Positions 12,324-25,085 of a DNA stretch of 64,000 nucleotides are shown in pieces. Both the position numbers and the translations under genes were made by a program. Within the stretch, counting starts at the first letter, position 1; each line of letters begins with the position of its first letter. The notes under the pieces were generated by a model. That model had not been told where the DNA came from, searched no databases, and saw nothing but the letters and a program-made list of their open reading frames with translations. Origin of the DNA: Plantago elongata (lineage: Eukaryota; Streptophyta; Magnoliopsida; Lamiales; Plantaginaceae); assembly GCA_036897095.1 (NCBI GenBank), contig JAYMSP010000209.1, forward strand, positions 1 to 64,000. Reading direction: 5' to 3'.

Positions 12324-14105
12324 ACGGCCCAACTCCATTCCATTACGAAAGTGACATATTACACTATAGACATTTAATCTAATACGACCCATAAAAATAG
12401 TGGTATCTTGTATATAAGAGTCGTATTTAAAATTTACGACTCTTAATAAGTGACGCAAATTTAAAAGGGATTGCAATAGAGGTGCGTCGTATTTTCATTT
12501 GAAGTACAAAGTTAGGAGTTGTATTTTTTTCCCTTCTTTGAATTAATTTTAATGCCTTTTTTTAGTTCATTTTTATGACTCTTATAAAGAGTCGTAAAAT
12601 TTAAGAGTTATATTAGATTAAAAGTCTTGTAATGTTATATAATAATGAACAGTTAATTATTTATTTATTTGTGTCCGATAGTATTAGCGGAAAAAGTACG
12701 AATTAATAACGTTGAATTATGAACGAGAAATATTAATAAATGTGATAAGAAGTTTACATTAGATAAAGTATGAAATATATTAAATGTGAGAATTTGATTG
12801 GGATGTTTCATTAATATCGACAGAATATATACTAGTATTTTATTAATTAAGGTACCAATTATACGACGACATGCAGCCACGAAAAATTGTAGGGTACGTT
12901 AAGCAAGTTATTTGATGCCTAATTGACTCTTATTCCTATTGAGTACGATTGGTGTGCAAACGTATTATTCTTACCCAATTTGGTCCTTTGTGACATGCTG
13001 ATGATATTCTAGATGATCCAAATGTGAACATATGTTCAATCTGAGTCGGATCAATGAGTGAAATTAAGGGGACCAAATGTATACTTTTAGGAATTAATTA
13101 GTTGAGGGTGGATGGTAGTAGAAGTAATATTTTAAATGTTTAAAGATAAATATACAAATAAATTAGCAAGGTGCGACGTCTAAGTTTATAATAATATTGG
13201 AATTTTAGGATCTCAATCAAAGAAGAAATACTACAATCAGATAAATCAATCAAACATAGAGAAATACTAGAATAATATAGGGTACCTATGCATCGTATAC
13301 TTGACATGTTTATGAGTCAAAATAGTTGGAATTGTACTGGCTTATCATCCTGCCGCACTCTCTAGTTAGGATCGAAATTATGGGGTTGATTGGTATAGTT
13401 GAACTTTGGGTTATAATTAGGTTTATGGGAAAGCCAATAAAAATATAAGTATATTAGAAAATGGCATTTGGATGGATTTTGGTGAAATTGTATTTCAAAT
13501 AAAATTGAAATAGGTGTATTTAAAATGTAATTTATGTCTGTTTATCGATGGACCGATTACAATTCCAGACCAAAAACCCCTATATCAATAATTAGTCATG
13601 TAGAAATTTGTTATCTGAATCGTTGTTCAGTGAACATGGTAGGGACTATGGAGAGAATGCCTCTTGGGATGATTAATGTACCAAATCTGAAAGACAATTC
13701 AAAGCTGAAATTTTCATTTCGTAAAAGTTCTTGTCACCTGCTTTATGTATTTAATATGAACAACAAAGTTTCAAAGTCTTGGTTTCAAATTCAGTGACTT
13801 GTCGCAGCGTCCCATCAATTTATTCATCAATTCAAATAAGTAGTGTAAAGTTGCTGCATGAGATGAGCTCAACCAATAAAGAACTAAACGAAGCTTCTAG
13901 CTCTAGTTTTCTTGCATGATTCGATCGAACCACCACTATATATCGTCTCATGCTGATCATATTCTTTCATTTGGATCATTTGTGTGTTGCATTTTCAAAT
14001 GTCATTATGTCAATCACAAAATAATATATAATATTTAATCGATACAAATTTAATTTGAAATTCCATTCAACCTTTTATCATTCATATGTACAATATCCTT
14101 TCTAA
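12324..14105. other. Intergenic, AT-rich
   Basis: No gene supported. The open frame at 13534-13797 has no recognisable domain and no splice partner. Confidence 0.45.
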
Positions 14106-14114
14106 TCCATCTCC

Positions 14115-14545
14115 TAGAACGGGACCGCAACAAAACGTGATGAACGACCGTGGTAAGTCGTAATGGTCTCATAATAATGAGAGCCGGCCTTATTACTAGG
14201 AGCCTTCACCAAGCCGACCTAGTACATCATAACCACGACATTTGAGATAGTTACGCTAACTCCTCCCTGGTCGGACCGACCCTACGCAAACAGGTCCGGC
14301 TCCTCTCGACTCACCAAGATGTAGAAGTGTCGTAACTAGACTGAAACATAAAGGCAACTACATGAGTATCTGAGCCGACCTCTAACACTCCCGAAGCTCC
14401 GCGAGATCACAGTGTGCCACCTATCTCCGATGACACGTGTCAGCATGGGGTTTACCCGACCAGCCGGCAGCGGCGGTCAGAATTTGGTCTCCCGGTGATT
14501 CTGCTTTAAATACCCTTACATTTACTCACAATTAAGTAAGACAAC
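14115..14545. mobile_element. GC-rich block, probably old LTR-retrotransposon DNA
   Basis: About 430 bases are clearly more GC-rich than everything around them, with repeated CCGACC/CCGGC words and a TTTAAATACCC box near the right end. This is the look of the promoter half of a Ty3/gypsy-type LTR. No open frame, no partner LTR and no target duplication were found, so family and ends are uncertain. Confidence 0.35.
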
Positions 14546-14554
14546 TGTTGGGAG

Positions 14555-14692
14555 TCATAAGGTGGTGCAGTGGAATAGAGCTGGAGTGGGAAGGAGGAGG
14601 TGCAGAGTTCGATTCCTGGTGGAGACATAAAGTGGTTTACGAGAAAAGTTATGTTGGTCTAGAAGTGTAGAGAGTAATTGTAATCTTTGCCG
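14555..14692 (+). mobile_element. tRNA-derived SINE, copy 1
   Basis: GGTGGTGCAGTGGAATAGAG fits an RNA polymerase III A box and GAGTTCGATTCCTGG fits the B box 36 to 40 bases later. The tail ends TAATTGTAATCTTTG. A diverged second copy with the same order of parts and the same tail lies at 47416-47570. The organisation resembles plant Au-like SINEs. Confidence 0.6.
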
Positions 14693-15650
14693 TTACTTTC
14701 TTCTGCATGTCATATTTCTGAGGAGCTTTAATTTGACCATTATTATTAATTTAGGGTAATCCTTCTTAACCTATTATATTTAGTCACTTTTATCCCACAT
14801 TAACCATCTACTTATATGTTATATTTCATATTTAGATTTTTATTTCAATTACACGTCAAATATATAATATATGGTGTTACAAGTGGAAAAGATATACCTT
14901 TGGCATTAGTATTCTCTTAAAATAGAGGCAATTATGCCGAAAGCAGATATATTGAACAAGTTGGTTTTGCTTAATTAGGGATGAATTAAAGTTGATTGAT
15001 TCCATTCTCATTTAACTACGTAAGTCACTGTAGCTTGTAGCATCTAATGATCTAAATTGGTTCTCATGATTAGGGAGTTTCTAGTAATGAATAATTAAAT
15101 ACTTTATACGAATATGTATAATTATTATATCAAGATGAATTTGAATGCCATAATATATGTCCCCTAGCATAACGAATCTAGCTACTTTTATTCATGAAAA
15201 TCTTAACAGTGCGGGTTCTAAAATATCAAGATATCGGTGTCGTGATTCCACATATATACATGATAAGTCCCATTACCACACGATATTTATGTTAGGTTCA
15301 ATCTTATAATTCGTATTCTATTATAAACAAATTTCACTTGCAAAGGATTTCTTCCATATAATTATTAAGCATTTAAGAGAATTAAATTGCAAAATGGTCA
15401 TTTATTATGTTAAGTCGGGTAATAAGTTGGGTAACTATTCTGGAATTCTCCTGCAGAGCAGGCTAGAACTTATAATTATATTTATATAATAATTAGGGAC
15501 ATCATGTTTAAAATACATCAAACACCACAAAGATAATATACGACATTATGTCTTATAATATCATGCAAAAAGCATATAAGTTGAATAATCATCTCCCTTT
15601 AATAAGATTTTTTTAAATGATATAAAACTAATTTAATATAGTATATCCGA
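14693..15650. other. Intergenic, nothing recognised
   Basis: AT-rich sequence without coding potential or recognisable repeats. Confidence 0.45.
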
Positions 15651-15651
15651 A

Positions 15652-15995
15652 CATTTTTTTTTTAGAACAAACTTTCATTTAATCCTCAAGGAGGAATTAC
15701 ATCAGGGTTAATTAATGGAAGATCAGTAAAACCGGTCTCAGCAGAATGTAAACAATTATTAGCTAATAAATGTGCTAACTTGTTTCCACAACGAGTAAAT
15801 ATAGAGGAAACCGACGTAAATACACAAGCTGACAATTTAATTTCCTCAATAATGTGCCCAGTTGCTGAGAGTGAAGGATTAGAATTCTTTAGTTGGTGAA
15901 CAAGGTTGGAGCAATCCCCTTCAATGTCGACGTCAGAGTAATCGTTCGTACTCACATCCCAAGAGCACAGCAAGCCTCGCTCCCATGGCTTAATA
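15652..15995 (-). mobile_element. 3' end of a LINE with RNase H-like domain, truncated
   Basis: The minus strand encodes about 95 residues including VDIEGDCSNLVHQLKN, HIIEEIK and RCGNKLAHLLANN. These are the marks of the plant RVT_3-type RNase H domain (aspartate in EGDC, then the NxxAHxLA motif). Some 20 bases after the frame ends the minus strand runs into an A-tract (plus-strand T-tract at about 15653-15662), as expected for a poly(A) tail. The 5' part (endonuclease, reverse transcriptase) is absent, the usual fate of LINE insertions. A host RNase H-like gene fragment is the alternative. Confidence 0.55.
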
Positions 15996-18135
15996 CGTTA
16001 ATAATTGATGCCCCATCCGATGATATTTTAATTTGTCCGAAAAGATTATAATTTTATGTATAGAGCCGATTAACTGTGTAACTTATCTGTGCGTGACCTG
16101 TTACTATTTATTATTTCACAACTCCAGCGTGTTAATAATAAACTTATGGTTGGATGAAATTAATTAATACTAAGATTCAAACAAAACTTAGAGTCAAATA
16201 TTTCAGCTAATAATATAACCTACTTACTTTTTGCTAGTTCGTATCCTGACCTACTTACTACTACAATTTACAATTAAAATTCTAAAAAACCCCACTCCCC
16301 TGATATTTTCTCCTCTCTTTTAGACAAAACAGAAAAGATTAAGTTGTAAAGATAGAATTATTACACTATACTAATGTGTTAGGCATAAAAATATTAGTCC
16401 TAATTTGACAAACTTCTGTCGGGAGATATTAGAATGTGAGACAAATCTAATTTTTCCATTTTGTTTCAACGTTTGGAGGAAACTAATAAGAAAAGAATTC
16501 GAAAAGGAAAATATAGTAACATATAGATTCTCTGATAAAGAACATATTCTTCTCAATTCAAATTAAACATCTGATCAAGTTATTCTCCTTTATCCTGTAG
16601 ATAATATTCCTGAAATTGGACGCAAAATGTTCATGAAGTTGTTATAAACGTAACGTTTTGTTCATCCATAAGAAGCCTCATATACAATATTTATGTTTAA
16701 TCAGAAATGATGTATATCGTATGATTTTAATCTAGTTAGTAAGATGTGGTATTCGATTTATTGCAATTCAAAGAACATGCAATTGTCTTAATGCAATCAC
16801 CTTTGTTTCCTAGGATTTTGGGAACCGATGAAAACATGGAGGAATATAATAAGTACACGATCCATTATATACAGATATAGGCAATTACAAAGAATTAATG
16901 TGCAACTATGAGTGGTGAAGATCAACACTTGTGGACCATATTCTGTTCTAAAATGCTTCTTTGACTGAAAAAGCTAGCTACCATCGATCTAGCTAGCTCT
17001 TGATAACTTATAAGCAACTATACGGATCATGATTAAACTCAGAGTGGAACCTTATTCCATTACAGATGTACTATTCTCTTAAAGAATGGACCGGAATGAA
17101 CCTCCCATGTACGTGCGTAATATATAATTTCATCCGATACGATAAAATTTGAGATGTGTCCTTAGTACAGATCAATTTGATATATAAATTGGACGGTAAG
17201 TCGGAAACTAACAAGTGAACTTTTTTCTATATGTTTTCAAAATTAAGAGTCGATTTTGGTGGAGTTCGTTAATTATATTGGATCTTTTATCTAGATATTA
17301 ACTGGTAAAAAAATTCATGTAGCAAGATTCTCCACATGTCAGTTCTAGAAGTGCTCATAATGTGGGCTATAGTAGAAACTAGAAAGTAGGAAAATGCCTT
17401 TACCGGTTGTACCTGTAAATTAAGTGCGATATTTTACCAGCATTAGCTTCACTAAGCTACTTATATTTTCATAATTAAGTTATAATCATAACAAAAAGGG
17501 GGGATTATGTGTCTTTACATGAGTGGTGTATATAAGTGCAAACACACGGCCAATATTAACTGGTCCACAAAGATATAAAATCAACAGTATCAATTTAATT
17601 GTCATACGCCAACTAGTTGATCTGTCCCCATGCTACCTCCCATTCCAACCATCCCTACGATATTCATCACATACTAATTGTTACACCCGGATCCGAACAA
17701 TCTTTTAATCCGAGCATATTATTTACAGATTGTTTTCAGCATTATCATATGTAGTCTAGTAAACCAGAACATTGTTTTGAACTCGATATATCTTCAATCG
17801 TGTACCCTCAAACAAACTATGTTAAAAGATCGTATAATGAACATAACTCAAATTGTATCGGACTATCGTTAAGGATATTTGTAAATCCGGATCAATATGA
17901 GTGAGAGTGATAGGTCTTGGACGATAATCTTTAAAAGTGAAAGAAGAAATCCAAGCTAACCTAAAGACTGTTGCATTTTCAAGGCTTTAAGGTGGTAGGG
18001 ACAATACCATCATAGCAAGAGTTATTACTAGTTTAACATTACTATAGGCTAGTCCAAAACGTTGACAAAGCGCGTCTCTAAATGTCATTTTATTCATGTG
18101 CAATTTAACAACTTTATACCTTCCTATGTGTGTTT
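15996..18135. other. Intergenic, upstream of the amino acid permease
   Basis: No coding potential recognised. The last 150-200 bases before 18140 are likely core promoter. Confidence 0.45.
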
Positions 18136-18143
18136 TCTCCACC

Positions 18144-18152
18144 TTATATATA
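18144..18152 (+). promoter_or_regulatory. TATA box of the amino acid permease gene
   Basis: TATATATAC about 135 bases before the start codon at 18285, followed by a pyrimidine-rich leader typical of plant 5' UTRs. Confidence 0.5.
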
Positions 18153-18284
18153 CCCCTCCTATCCCATACCACATTCCATCAACAAACTACATCCTCTCTA
18201 GCTTACTCCCACACTCCACTCTCCATCATCACCTCCTTACAAAAAAGACTTAAATCATCTTGAGAAAAATCGCAAACCGTTAAG

Positions 18285-20222
18285 ATGAGTCACGCTTTCG
18301 ATCTTGCCATTACTACCCCTAGTGACGGTTCCAAGTGCTACGATGATGATGGCCGGATCAAAAGAACCGGTACATTTTTTTTTTCTTACTTCAACTTTGA
18401 TTATAACATGGCATACGCCATGTGACTAATTAAAATAAATTATAGTACTAAGCGTTTTACGTTGTAGGTAATGTATGGACCGCGAGTGCTCATATCATAA
18501 CAGCCGTGATTGGTTCGGGCGTTCTGTCATTGGCATGGGCCACGGCCCAACTCGGATGGGTTGCCGGCCCGGCAGTTATGTTTCTGTTTTCGATCGTGAC
18601 ATATTACACTTCTACCCTTCTCGCATTGTGTTACCGAACCGGTGACCCGGATACCGGGAAAAGAAACTACACTTACATGGAAGCTGTTAGAGCCAACTTA
18701 GGTATATACATGCAACTTTCCTCACATATTGTCACAATATTGTTCACTAGTCGTATCTGACAAGAAGATCTTTGATGAATTTCAGGTGGGTTCCAGGTGA
18801 AGATTTGTGGGTTAATTCAGTACATGAACATATTTGGGGTTGCAATTGGTTATACAATTGCATCTTCTATAAGCATGATGTAAGTACTTGTGACATTAAA
18901 AAAAATTAATGCTGTATATAATTTGGTAAAATTGAGTCTAATTAGGCTTAGAGGTCTAATTAATGGTGTGATTAATTTCTTGAACAGGGCAATTGAGAGG
19001 TCTAACTGTTTCCATTCAAAAGGAGATAGCAGCCCTTGCAGAGTATCAAGCAATCCTTACATGATTGCATTTGGTGTTATTGAAATCCTGTTTTCACAAA
19101 TCCCAGATTTTGATCAGATTTGGTGGCTATCAATTGTTGCTGCTGTTATGTCCTTCACTTACTCTTCCATTGGTCTAGGCCTTGGAGTTGCCAAAGTTGT
19201 TGGTAAGTGACACTAATCCAGTCGAGCACTATCCTACCCTATTTGAGGGCGATTTTAACATTCACACCTCTCGAACTCGAGAGCTTGCTAAAGAATTGTA
19301 GTAACATGAACTTTTTGAACTTACAGAAAATGGAAAGGTGCATGGAAGTTTAACTGGAATAAGCATTGGAACAGTGACTGAGACTCAAAAAGTCTGGAGA
19401 AGCTTCCAATCTCTTGGAGCTATAGCTTTTGCATACTCTTTCTCTCTAATCCTTATTGAAATTCAGGTACTATCATACTCCAAAGACAATCATACGAGCA
19501 TTTGATATTTCCAACATGTTAAACTGTCTCATACAAGTGTTCGTAAATCTGATATAGTTTCGATTTCGTCATGTGAATCACAGGATACTGTCAAATCGCC
19601 ACCTTCCGAAGTGAAAACAATGAAGAAGGCGACGCTCCTGAGTGTAGTGGTCACGACACTTTTCTACATGCTATGCGGTTGCTTCGGCTATGCAGCATTC
19701 GGAGACCTTTCACCAGGAAACCTCCTGACCGGTTTCGGATTCTACAACCCTTACTGGCTACTAGACATTGCGAATGCCGCGATTGTCATCCACTTAATCG
19801 GCGCGTACCAAGTCTTCTGCCAGCCCTTATTCGCCTTCGTTGAGAAGACCACAATGGGATACTACCCTGACAGCAAGTTCATTGCCAAGGAGATCAACAT
19901 CCTCGGGTTGAAACTCAACCTGTTTAGACTCGTATGGAGGACGATTTTCGTGATCCTTACAACTGTCATCTCGATGCTCATGCCGTTCTTTAACGACGTG
20001 GTCGGGATTCTTGGCGCGTTCGGGTTCTGGCCCTTGACAGTTTATTTCCCAGTTGAAATGTACATTAAGACGCAGAGGATTGAGAAATGGAGTTCAAAGT
20101 GGCTAAGTCTGCAGCTTCTGAGTATGGCTTGTCTGATTATATCTATTGCTGCTGCTGCTGGGTCTTTTGCTGGAGTTGTGTCTGATCTTAAGGTTTATAG
20201 ACCATTCAAGACTAGCTACTGA
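18285..20222 (+). CDS. AAP3: Amino acid permease, AAP3-like
   Basis: Proton-coupled amino acid transporter of the AAP subgroup (AAAP/ATF1 family), expected in the plasma membrane of vascular or root cells. Six exons: 18285-18369, 18468-18701, 18786-18879, 18988-19202, 19327-19466 and 19584-20222, summing to 469 codons (468 residues, normal for AAPs). Landmarks: DDDGRIKRTGNVWTASAHII at the start of helix 1; GSGVLSLAWATAQLGW; YTYMEAVRANLGG; NIFGVAIGYTIASSISMMAI; SQIPDFDQIWWLSI; GSLTGISIGTVTETQKVW; SPPSEVKTMKKAT; CGCFGYAAFGDLSPGNLLTG; FPVEMYI. The order and wording follow Arabidopsis AAP3 closely, including SPPSE.KTMKKAT. All introns have GT-AG ends. The gene looks intact. Assignment to AAP3 rather than AAP2, AAP4 or AAP5 is from memory of the family. 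Confidence 0.93.
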
Positions 20223-20817
20223 ACGATACATAGTTGGTTCTGTTTTGGCTAAGACTTTGGTAATTAGATGCCGTTTTTGTTCAAGAAAGAGATAAAAAAA
20301 GAATAGGATCTTTATTTTTAGGATAACTAAAATGTACCATAACAGGCCTTAAGGTTTGTTGATATCTCTGTTTCTGAGGAATTAAATGAGGTTTATGTAT
20401 GTATGTATTTTATGTCATAATGAATGTTGTCTTAATAATTTTAATTGAATTCACTCAACTAAAATTGAGTTATTTATATATAAAATTTCAATTTTAAATA
20501 AAATAATTCAACCCGAGTTTCGTAATAAACAATTAGCTTATAGTACTACATTGTTGGTAAAGTTCAAGCAATATTCTTAGGATTATTGAGTTACATGATT
20601 GTTTGGCCGACTAACTAACATAACAATTGTAGAGCACAAATCTGACAACAAAATAATAGTATATCTTAAACAAGTGAATATTGTTCATACTTTCGTAATA
20701 GTTGTATTTGTTGGGAGAAATTGCAAAATAATCATAACTTTTAACCGAATTGTAAAATCAAGATGGAGGATCCATTTGTTGTAAAAGTTACTGGAACTTG
20801 GCTAATTTCAGTATTAA

Positions 20818-21432
20818 GTCGCACTGTACTATTCATAGTATATCTTTAGAAATATGACAAATGTCAACATTTAATATTTTAAAATTGATTTATAATCAAT
20901 TCTTACAATTAAAATAATTTTTAAAATACAAATTTTTATGTAAATTTACAATTTCATCCCTCCTAAATAGTTAATTTACATCTTTAAAAAAATAAATCAA
21001 TCATCTCCAAATCTACTTCCGCCACCGAAGCTCCAGTGAATTTTTTTGGTTTCTTTTTTAGAATCGTTTCGGTTTCGAGCTTCCATGGAAGCTCGGCCTG
21101 ACATCGAGCTTCCAGATCTGTAAAATGTAGAAATGTAAAATTGAAATTATTGGTTTGATCTTAAATTGGGTGTTTGTGAAATTTTTAATTATTATTGGAT
21201 TGATCTTGAATTATTTTGAGTATATTTTGCTAAGTTTGAAATATAAGGGATGTTTAATTAAATAATTCTAAAAGATATTTTAATATAGTGCGACGTCGCA
21301 CTACGTTATTATGCGACAGTGCGATGCCTTGTCGCATTAATAAAACTTGGAGGGTTGAGATTCAATCTGAGTTTATTTAATGGTTTAGATCGTAATACTA
21401 ACAATAATACAATGCGACTGTACTATTCTTAG
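20818..21432. repeat. Block bounded by short direct repeats
   Basis: GCACTGTACTATTCATAG near 20821 and GCGACTGTACTATTCTTAG at 21414 are near-identical and in the same orientation. Between them is non-coding DNA with GCGAC/GTCGC words clustered at 21288-21345. It may be a non-autonomous element, but no inverted ends were found. Confidence 0.3.
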
Positions 21433-22050
21433 CCATGTCCAAGTTACTGTGGTTCGATTTGAAAGTATGAATAGTTTAGAATATTATAAAGCTTTTAAAA
21501 TTAAACCTTTGTATGTGACTGTATGAGTGACTCATTATACACGTTATCATGAGTGACTTATTAATTCGGTTTTGAGGAAGTATATGATGTGTACAAAGAT
21601 GAAAGGAAGTGAGGTTGAAAAATGAGTAAAGGGGATATAAATGAATGGTTAGCTAAGCTTAGTGTAGTTAGGATATAACTGCATGATATCATGATTCTTG
21701 ATGCAGACTTTGGAGGAAAATATCATGGATTTTTAGGAGAATTGATGTGAACAAGTTTGATTTATGGTAGTGGAAAATAATTAATCAGTGCCTAGAGATA
21801 GACTCCGGCTGCTAAAGATCCAGTAGAGCCATCCCGATCTACCTTGCACCACCTATAGTGTGCTTTCCCTAACACGCTAAAGCTGATAACTACTACACTA
21901 CCACGGATGGTGGATGGCATGCTAGTGATGGGAAGGCTAAACAGGTCGAATGTGACATAATTCGACTAAAACTCGAATTTAAGTTCAGTAACCATTTAAT
22001 AAACAAGCATAATATTCGAGTTGAACTTGAACTCGAGAATACAACTTTAT

Positions 22051-22117
22051 AATATTAAAATGGGTGTGATGGAAAATATAAACAAGTATAATATTCCATC
22101 ACACCCTTTTGAATATT
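22051..22117. repeat. Short perfect-core hairpin
   Basis: TGGGTGTGATGGAA on the left arm pairs with TTCCATCACACCC on the right arm, extended on both sides by AATATT..AATATT. Arms are about 28 bases with a spacer of about 10. It could be a MITE relic or a folded RNA. Confidence 0.6.
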
Positions 22118-22750
22118 GAAATGAATTCACATAGATATTATATAGTATAAATGTATGATATTTAGTTTGGGATTATCAAAATTAAATATTTCAAGAGTCC
22201 ATAAATGTCACAATAAAGTGATGCTCCATGCTCTAGACTCCCACCATGACTACAACCTAAGCCAATCGAAATATTATACTCTAAATAATTTCTAGTAGGG
22301 CTTACCTAGATTAATTGACACGAGCAATATTAATTTAACTTATAGTATTATATTGAGGTGTGAGTGTAATTAGGTTCGTGGGTCATGTAGATCTTTGAAC
22401 TATTTATTGTAAAACGATTGGGCACGAAGGACTTAACAAGTGTTATTCTGCAGATATGGTTCATCTAGCTAGTGATTATCGCTTACAATAAAGCAAAAAG
22501 AGCAAGAAAAAGTGAAAGTGCTTATAAGATGATTGGTTCTATTCGTAATCCTTAACTTTACTTATCGCGATATTGAATTTGTAGCCACCATGCCAAGAAA
22601 GTAATGATATAAATCACGAAATAGATGTTAATTATTGTAAAATTCAATAATTAAATACCTTTGAAGATCTTTTATCAAATTATTTTACACACGCACTCAA
22701 TTTATACTTATTAAAGAGTGTTAATTTCTTATATTTCAAAAAAAAAATTA

Positions 22751-22856
22751 GGAATTATTTGGGATAAAATTTGATAGGCTTCTTTTAATTGAAATTGAAT
22801 TTTTTTATGTAAAATTTGAGTGGGAAGATGGTATATCCAGCGATATTACAAACAGC
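22751..22856. repeat. Dispersed repeat, copy 2 (first copy at 7081-7186)
   Basis: Same ordered words as the copy at 7081: AATTTGAT, AATTGAAATTGA, a T-run, TTTGAGTGGG, AAGATGG and TCCAGCG. Non-coding. Confidence 0.5.
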
Positions 22857-23661
22857 CTGCAAGAAGTAGAAAGATATCACGCACATATGAATATGAATGT
22901 CACACACACGCATGAAACTTATAAAACACAAGTTTTTATTTTTCTTTCCAAAACTGTAACCCAACTAGACTACACTTGACAATCGGATAAACTACTATAA
23001 ATTTTTTTTTAGTACGATATAAGATTAAACTAGATAAGTAATATTATAGGCTGATGTTGCACCGCAGAATTTTTTCTAAAATATTTTATCAAATATATTC
23101 GATTTAACAAAGTATAACAACCATGCTAAACATACATTTCAGACTTTGATACTATAACTACGGATACTGTGTCAAAGATAAACTACTATAGTTCCCCACG
23201 AGGAAGAGGATCATGTCGTAAAATGTGTTCCTCATGCAGTCAGGCTCTTTGAGATAATGTATATCAAATTATAAATAAAAATTTGATCAACTTGAATGCT
23301 GATTAATCTCATCATTCAAATAAGATACCCTAAGCTTTATAGAGATTTTAACGATTAATCTCTCTAAGAATTAATCAATCAATGCAAATATTGTATGTTA
23401 AAAAAATACTAGTACTAATCCATGAAGATGTAATCATATAATTTACTTTTAATAATAAATTAATAGAAAGGAAAAGACAGAGTAAATTAATTGATAAAAG
23501 ATAAGATAGTCAAACTTATATAGACAATGTTGGTCATAATATCGACGGGTATGCATTCTTCATATACTATTATATATTGGATCTTCATTTATGATAATTA
23601 TATAAACAATAAGAACATTGCTCATAACATATACTACGATTTGAAATGGGTATGATCCAAC

Positions 23662-25085
23662 ATTTATGTTGGGGGGTTGAGTTGTCTTTTCAAACTTTCG
23701 TCGATAAACAGTCTTTCTCATAAACCTTGGGGGTTTCTGATACTTAGATTCAGAGAGCGAAAGACTTTATGCGATAGATTAACGTGAATGTGCTTTGTTG
23801 TAATAATGTGTGTGAGTGTTATGCTAGAATGTAAATACAATAAGTAAATAACACAACAACTTATAGTGGTATCTGGAGGTGGCGTAATCCTCCAATTAGT
23901 CCACTTCGGCCTTTCTGAGACCTGAAATTCACTAGAACATATAATAGAGTTCTCCTTACAATGTATCATATTCTAAGATCCCTACAAACAAATGGTTCCC
24001 AACCAAATGTTCCCCTGGATTGTTCCCTAGCTTCTAAAGCCAAATACTTCATGTACTCAAGATAACCTTGAAGTTTTTTCTTAATTTCCCAAACCAAGTA
24101 CTTCATGTACTTCACGCCTTGATGGTGTTGGTTATATGATGGTTGTCAGGCTACTCTTAAATAACTTTTCAGCTATTATAACAGAGAGCTAAAAGAGATA
24201 ACACTACTTAATATACTTGTCCATTATATGGTAAGATTCTCGTTTCTGACCCAAGTGTTGATATCCGTTCTGGAGAATGAACTTCAGAAAGGTGTCTGAG
24301 TGTTCAACTCTTTCACATATAATCAAGCTCTTGTTAAGGTTCAGGACACTTAGAACTACTAATAATTCTTCGAGTTGTATAGTCGCATGCAACTGTGAGC
24401 TTGGAGAACTGTAGTATGAATGCTTGAGAGCATACTTGCTTGATATGAAAATATGAGCGTAGTTTGTGTGTGTATTTCTTAGCTTTTAAGTGTTGATATT
24501 TATAGATGAATTTGAGAATCGTTTGAATAGTATCGGTTAGACCTTCTTAAAATTCAATCCGTTGATATCTTGAAATAAGTACTCAGAAGTCACTTTCTCA
24601 TTTTTCAGAGAGGGCTTGCTTGATCGACTTTTCAGTCGGTATAATTAATACATTGTACTATTTCTTGTCTTGTAGTCTCAACAGACACATGAGCCTTTCT
24701 GAACGCTAGCATGCTCATTGACTCGATGATGTCGTATATTCAGAGACATGTAACGTGCCAATTGCACTTATACAATATGATTTCTGAACATAGTCTATCT
24801 GAGGAGACTAATCCTTATGTCTTCATCAAACTTGTGCAATCTTCAGTCTTCATATCTTCGATTGAACTCCATTGCTAGGATCCTTCTTCATGGTCTTCTC
24901 AAAATATGAAATTACATTTAGAGACCTAATAATCATATTACAAGTTTAACTAGACTAACATATATACTAAGTAATCCTCTTTTACAATGTTCAATTCAAC
25001 TAAGAGTACTATTCACCTTTTTGTACTAAAAATAAGTCACATGGTGATTGATCAAAAATTACTAACATATATTCCTAACAATTTA
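23662..25085 (-). mobile_element. Solo LTR with 5-bp target duplication
   Basis: A block of 1,414 bases (23667-25080) is flanked on both sides by ATTTA (23662-23666 and 25081-25085). Read on the minus strand it starts TGTTAGGAATATATG and ends CCCCCCAACA, giving the TGTT..AACA ends of plant LTRs. A TATA-like CTATAAATATC lies on the minus strand near 24500, consistent with transcription in that direction. No internal retroviral-type domain and no second LTR are present, so this is a solo LTR left by recombination. Superfamily (Copia or Gypsy) cannot be told. The perfect target duplication suggests a fairly young insertion. Confidence 0.75.

Larger units (their letters stand above)
20223..23661. 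other. Intergenic, repeats only
   Basis: AT-rich DNA between the permease and the solo LTR. It contains the repeat-flanked block at 20818-21432, a short hairpin at 22051-22117 and a dispersed repeat at 22751-22856, all listed separately. No gene recognised. Confidence 0.5.

Noticed and set aside
14590-14620. tRNA gene suggested by the B-box-like GAGTTCGATTCC
   Set aside because: No cloverleaf or acceptor stem around it; the layout fits a SINE, and a second diverged copy exists.
23718-24392. Open frames inside the 23.7-25.1 kb block
   Set aside because: They lie inside the solo LTR, which is non-coding.
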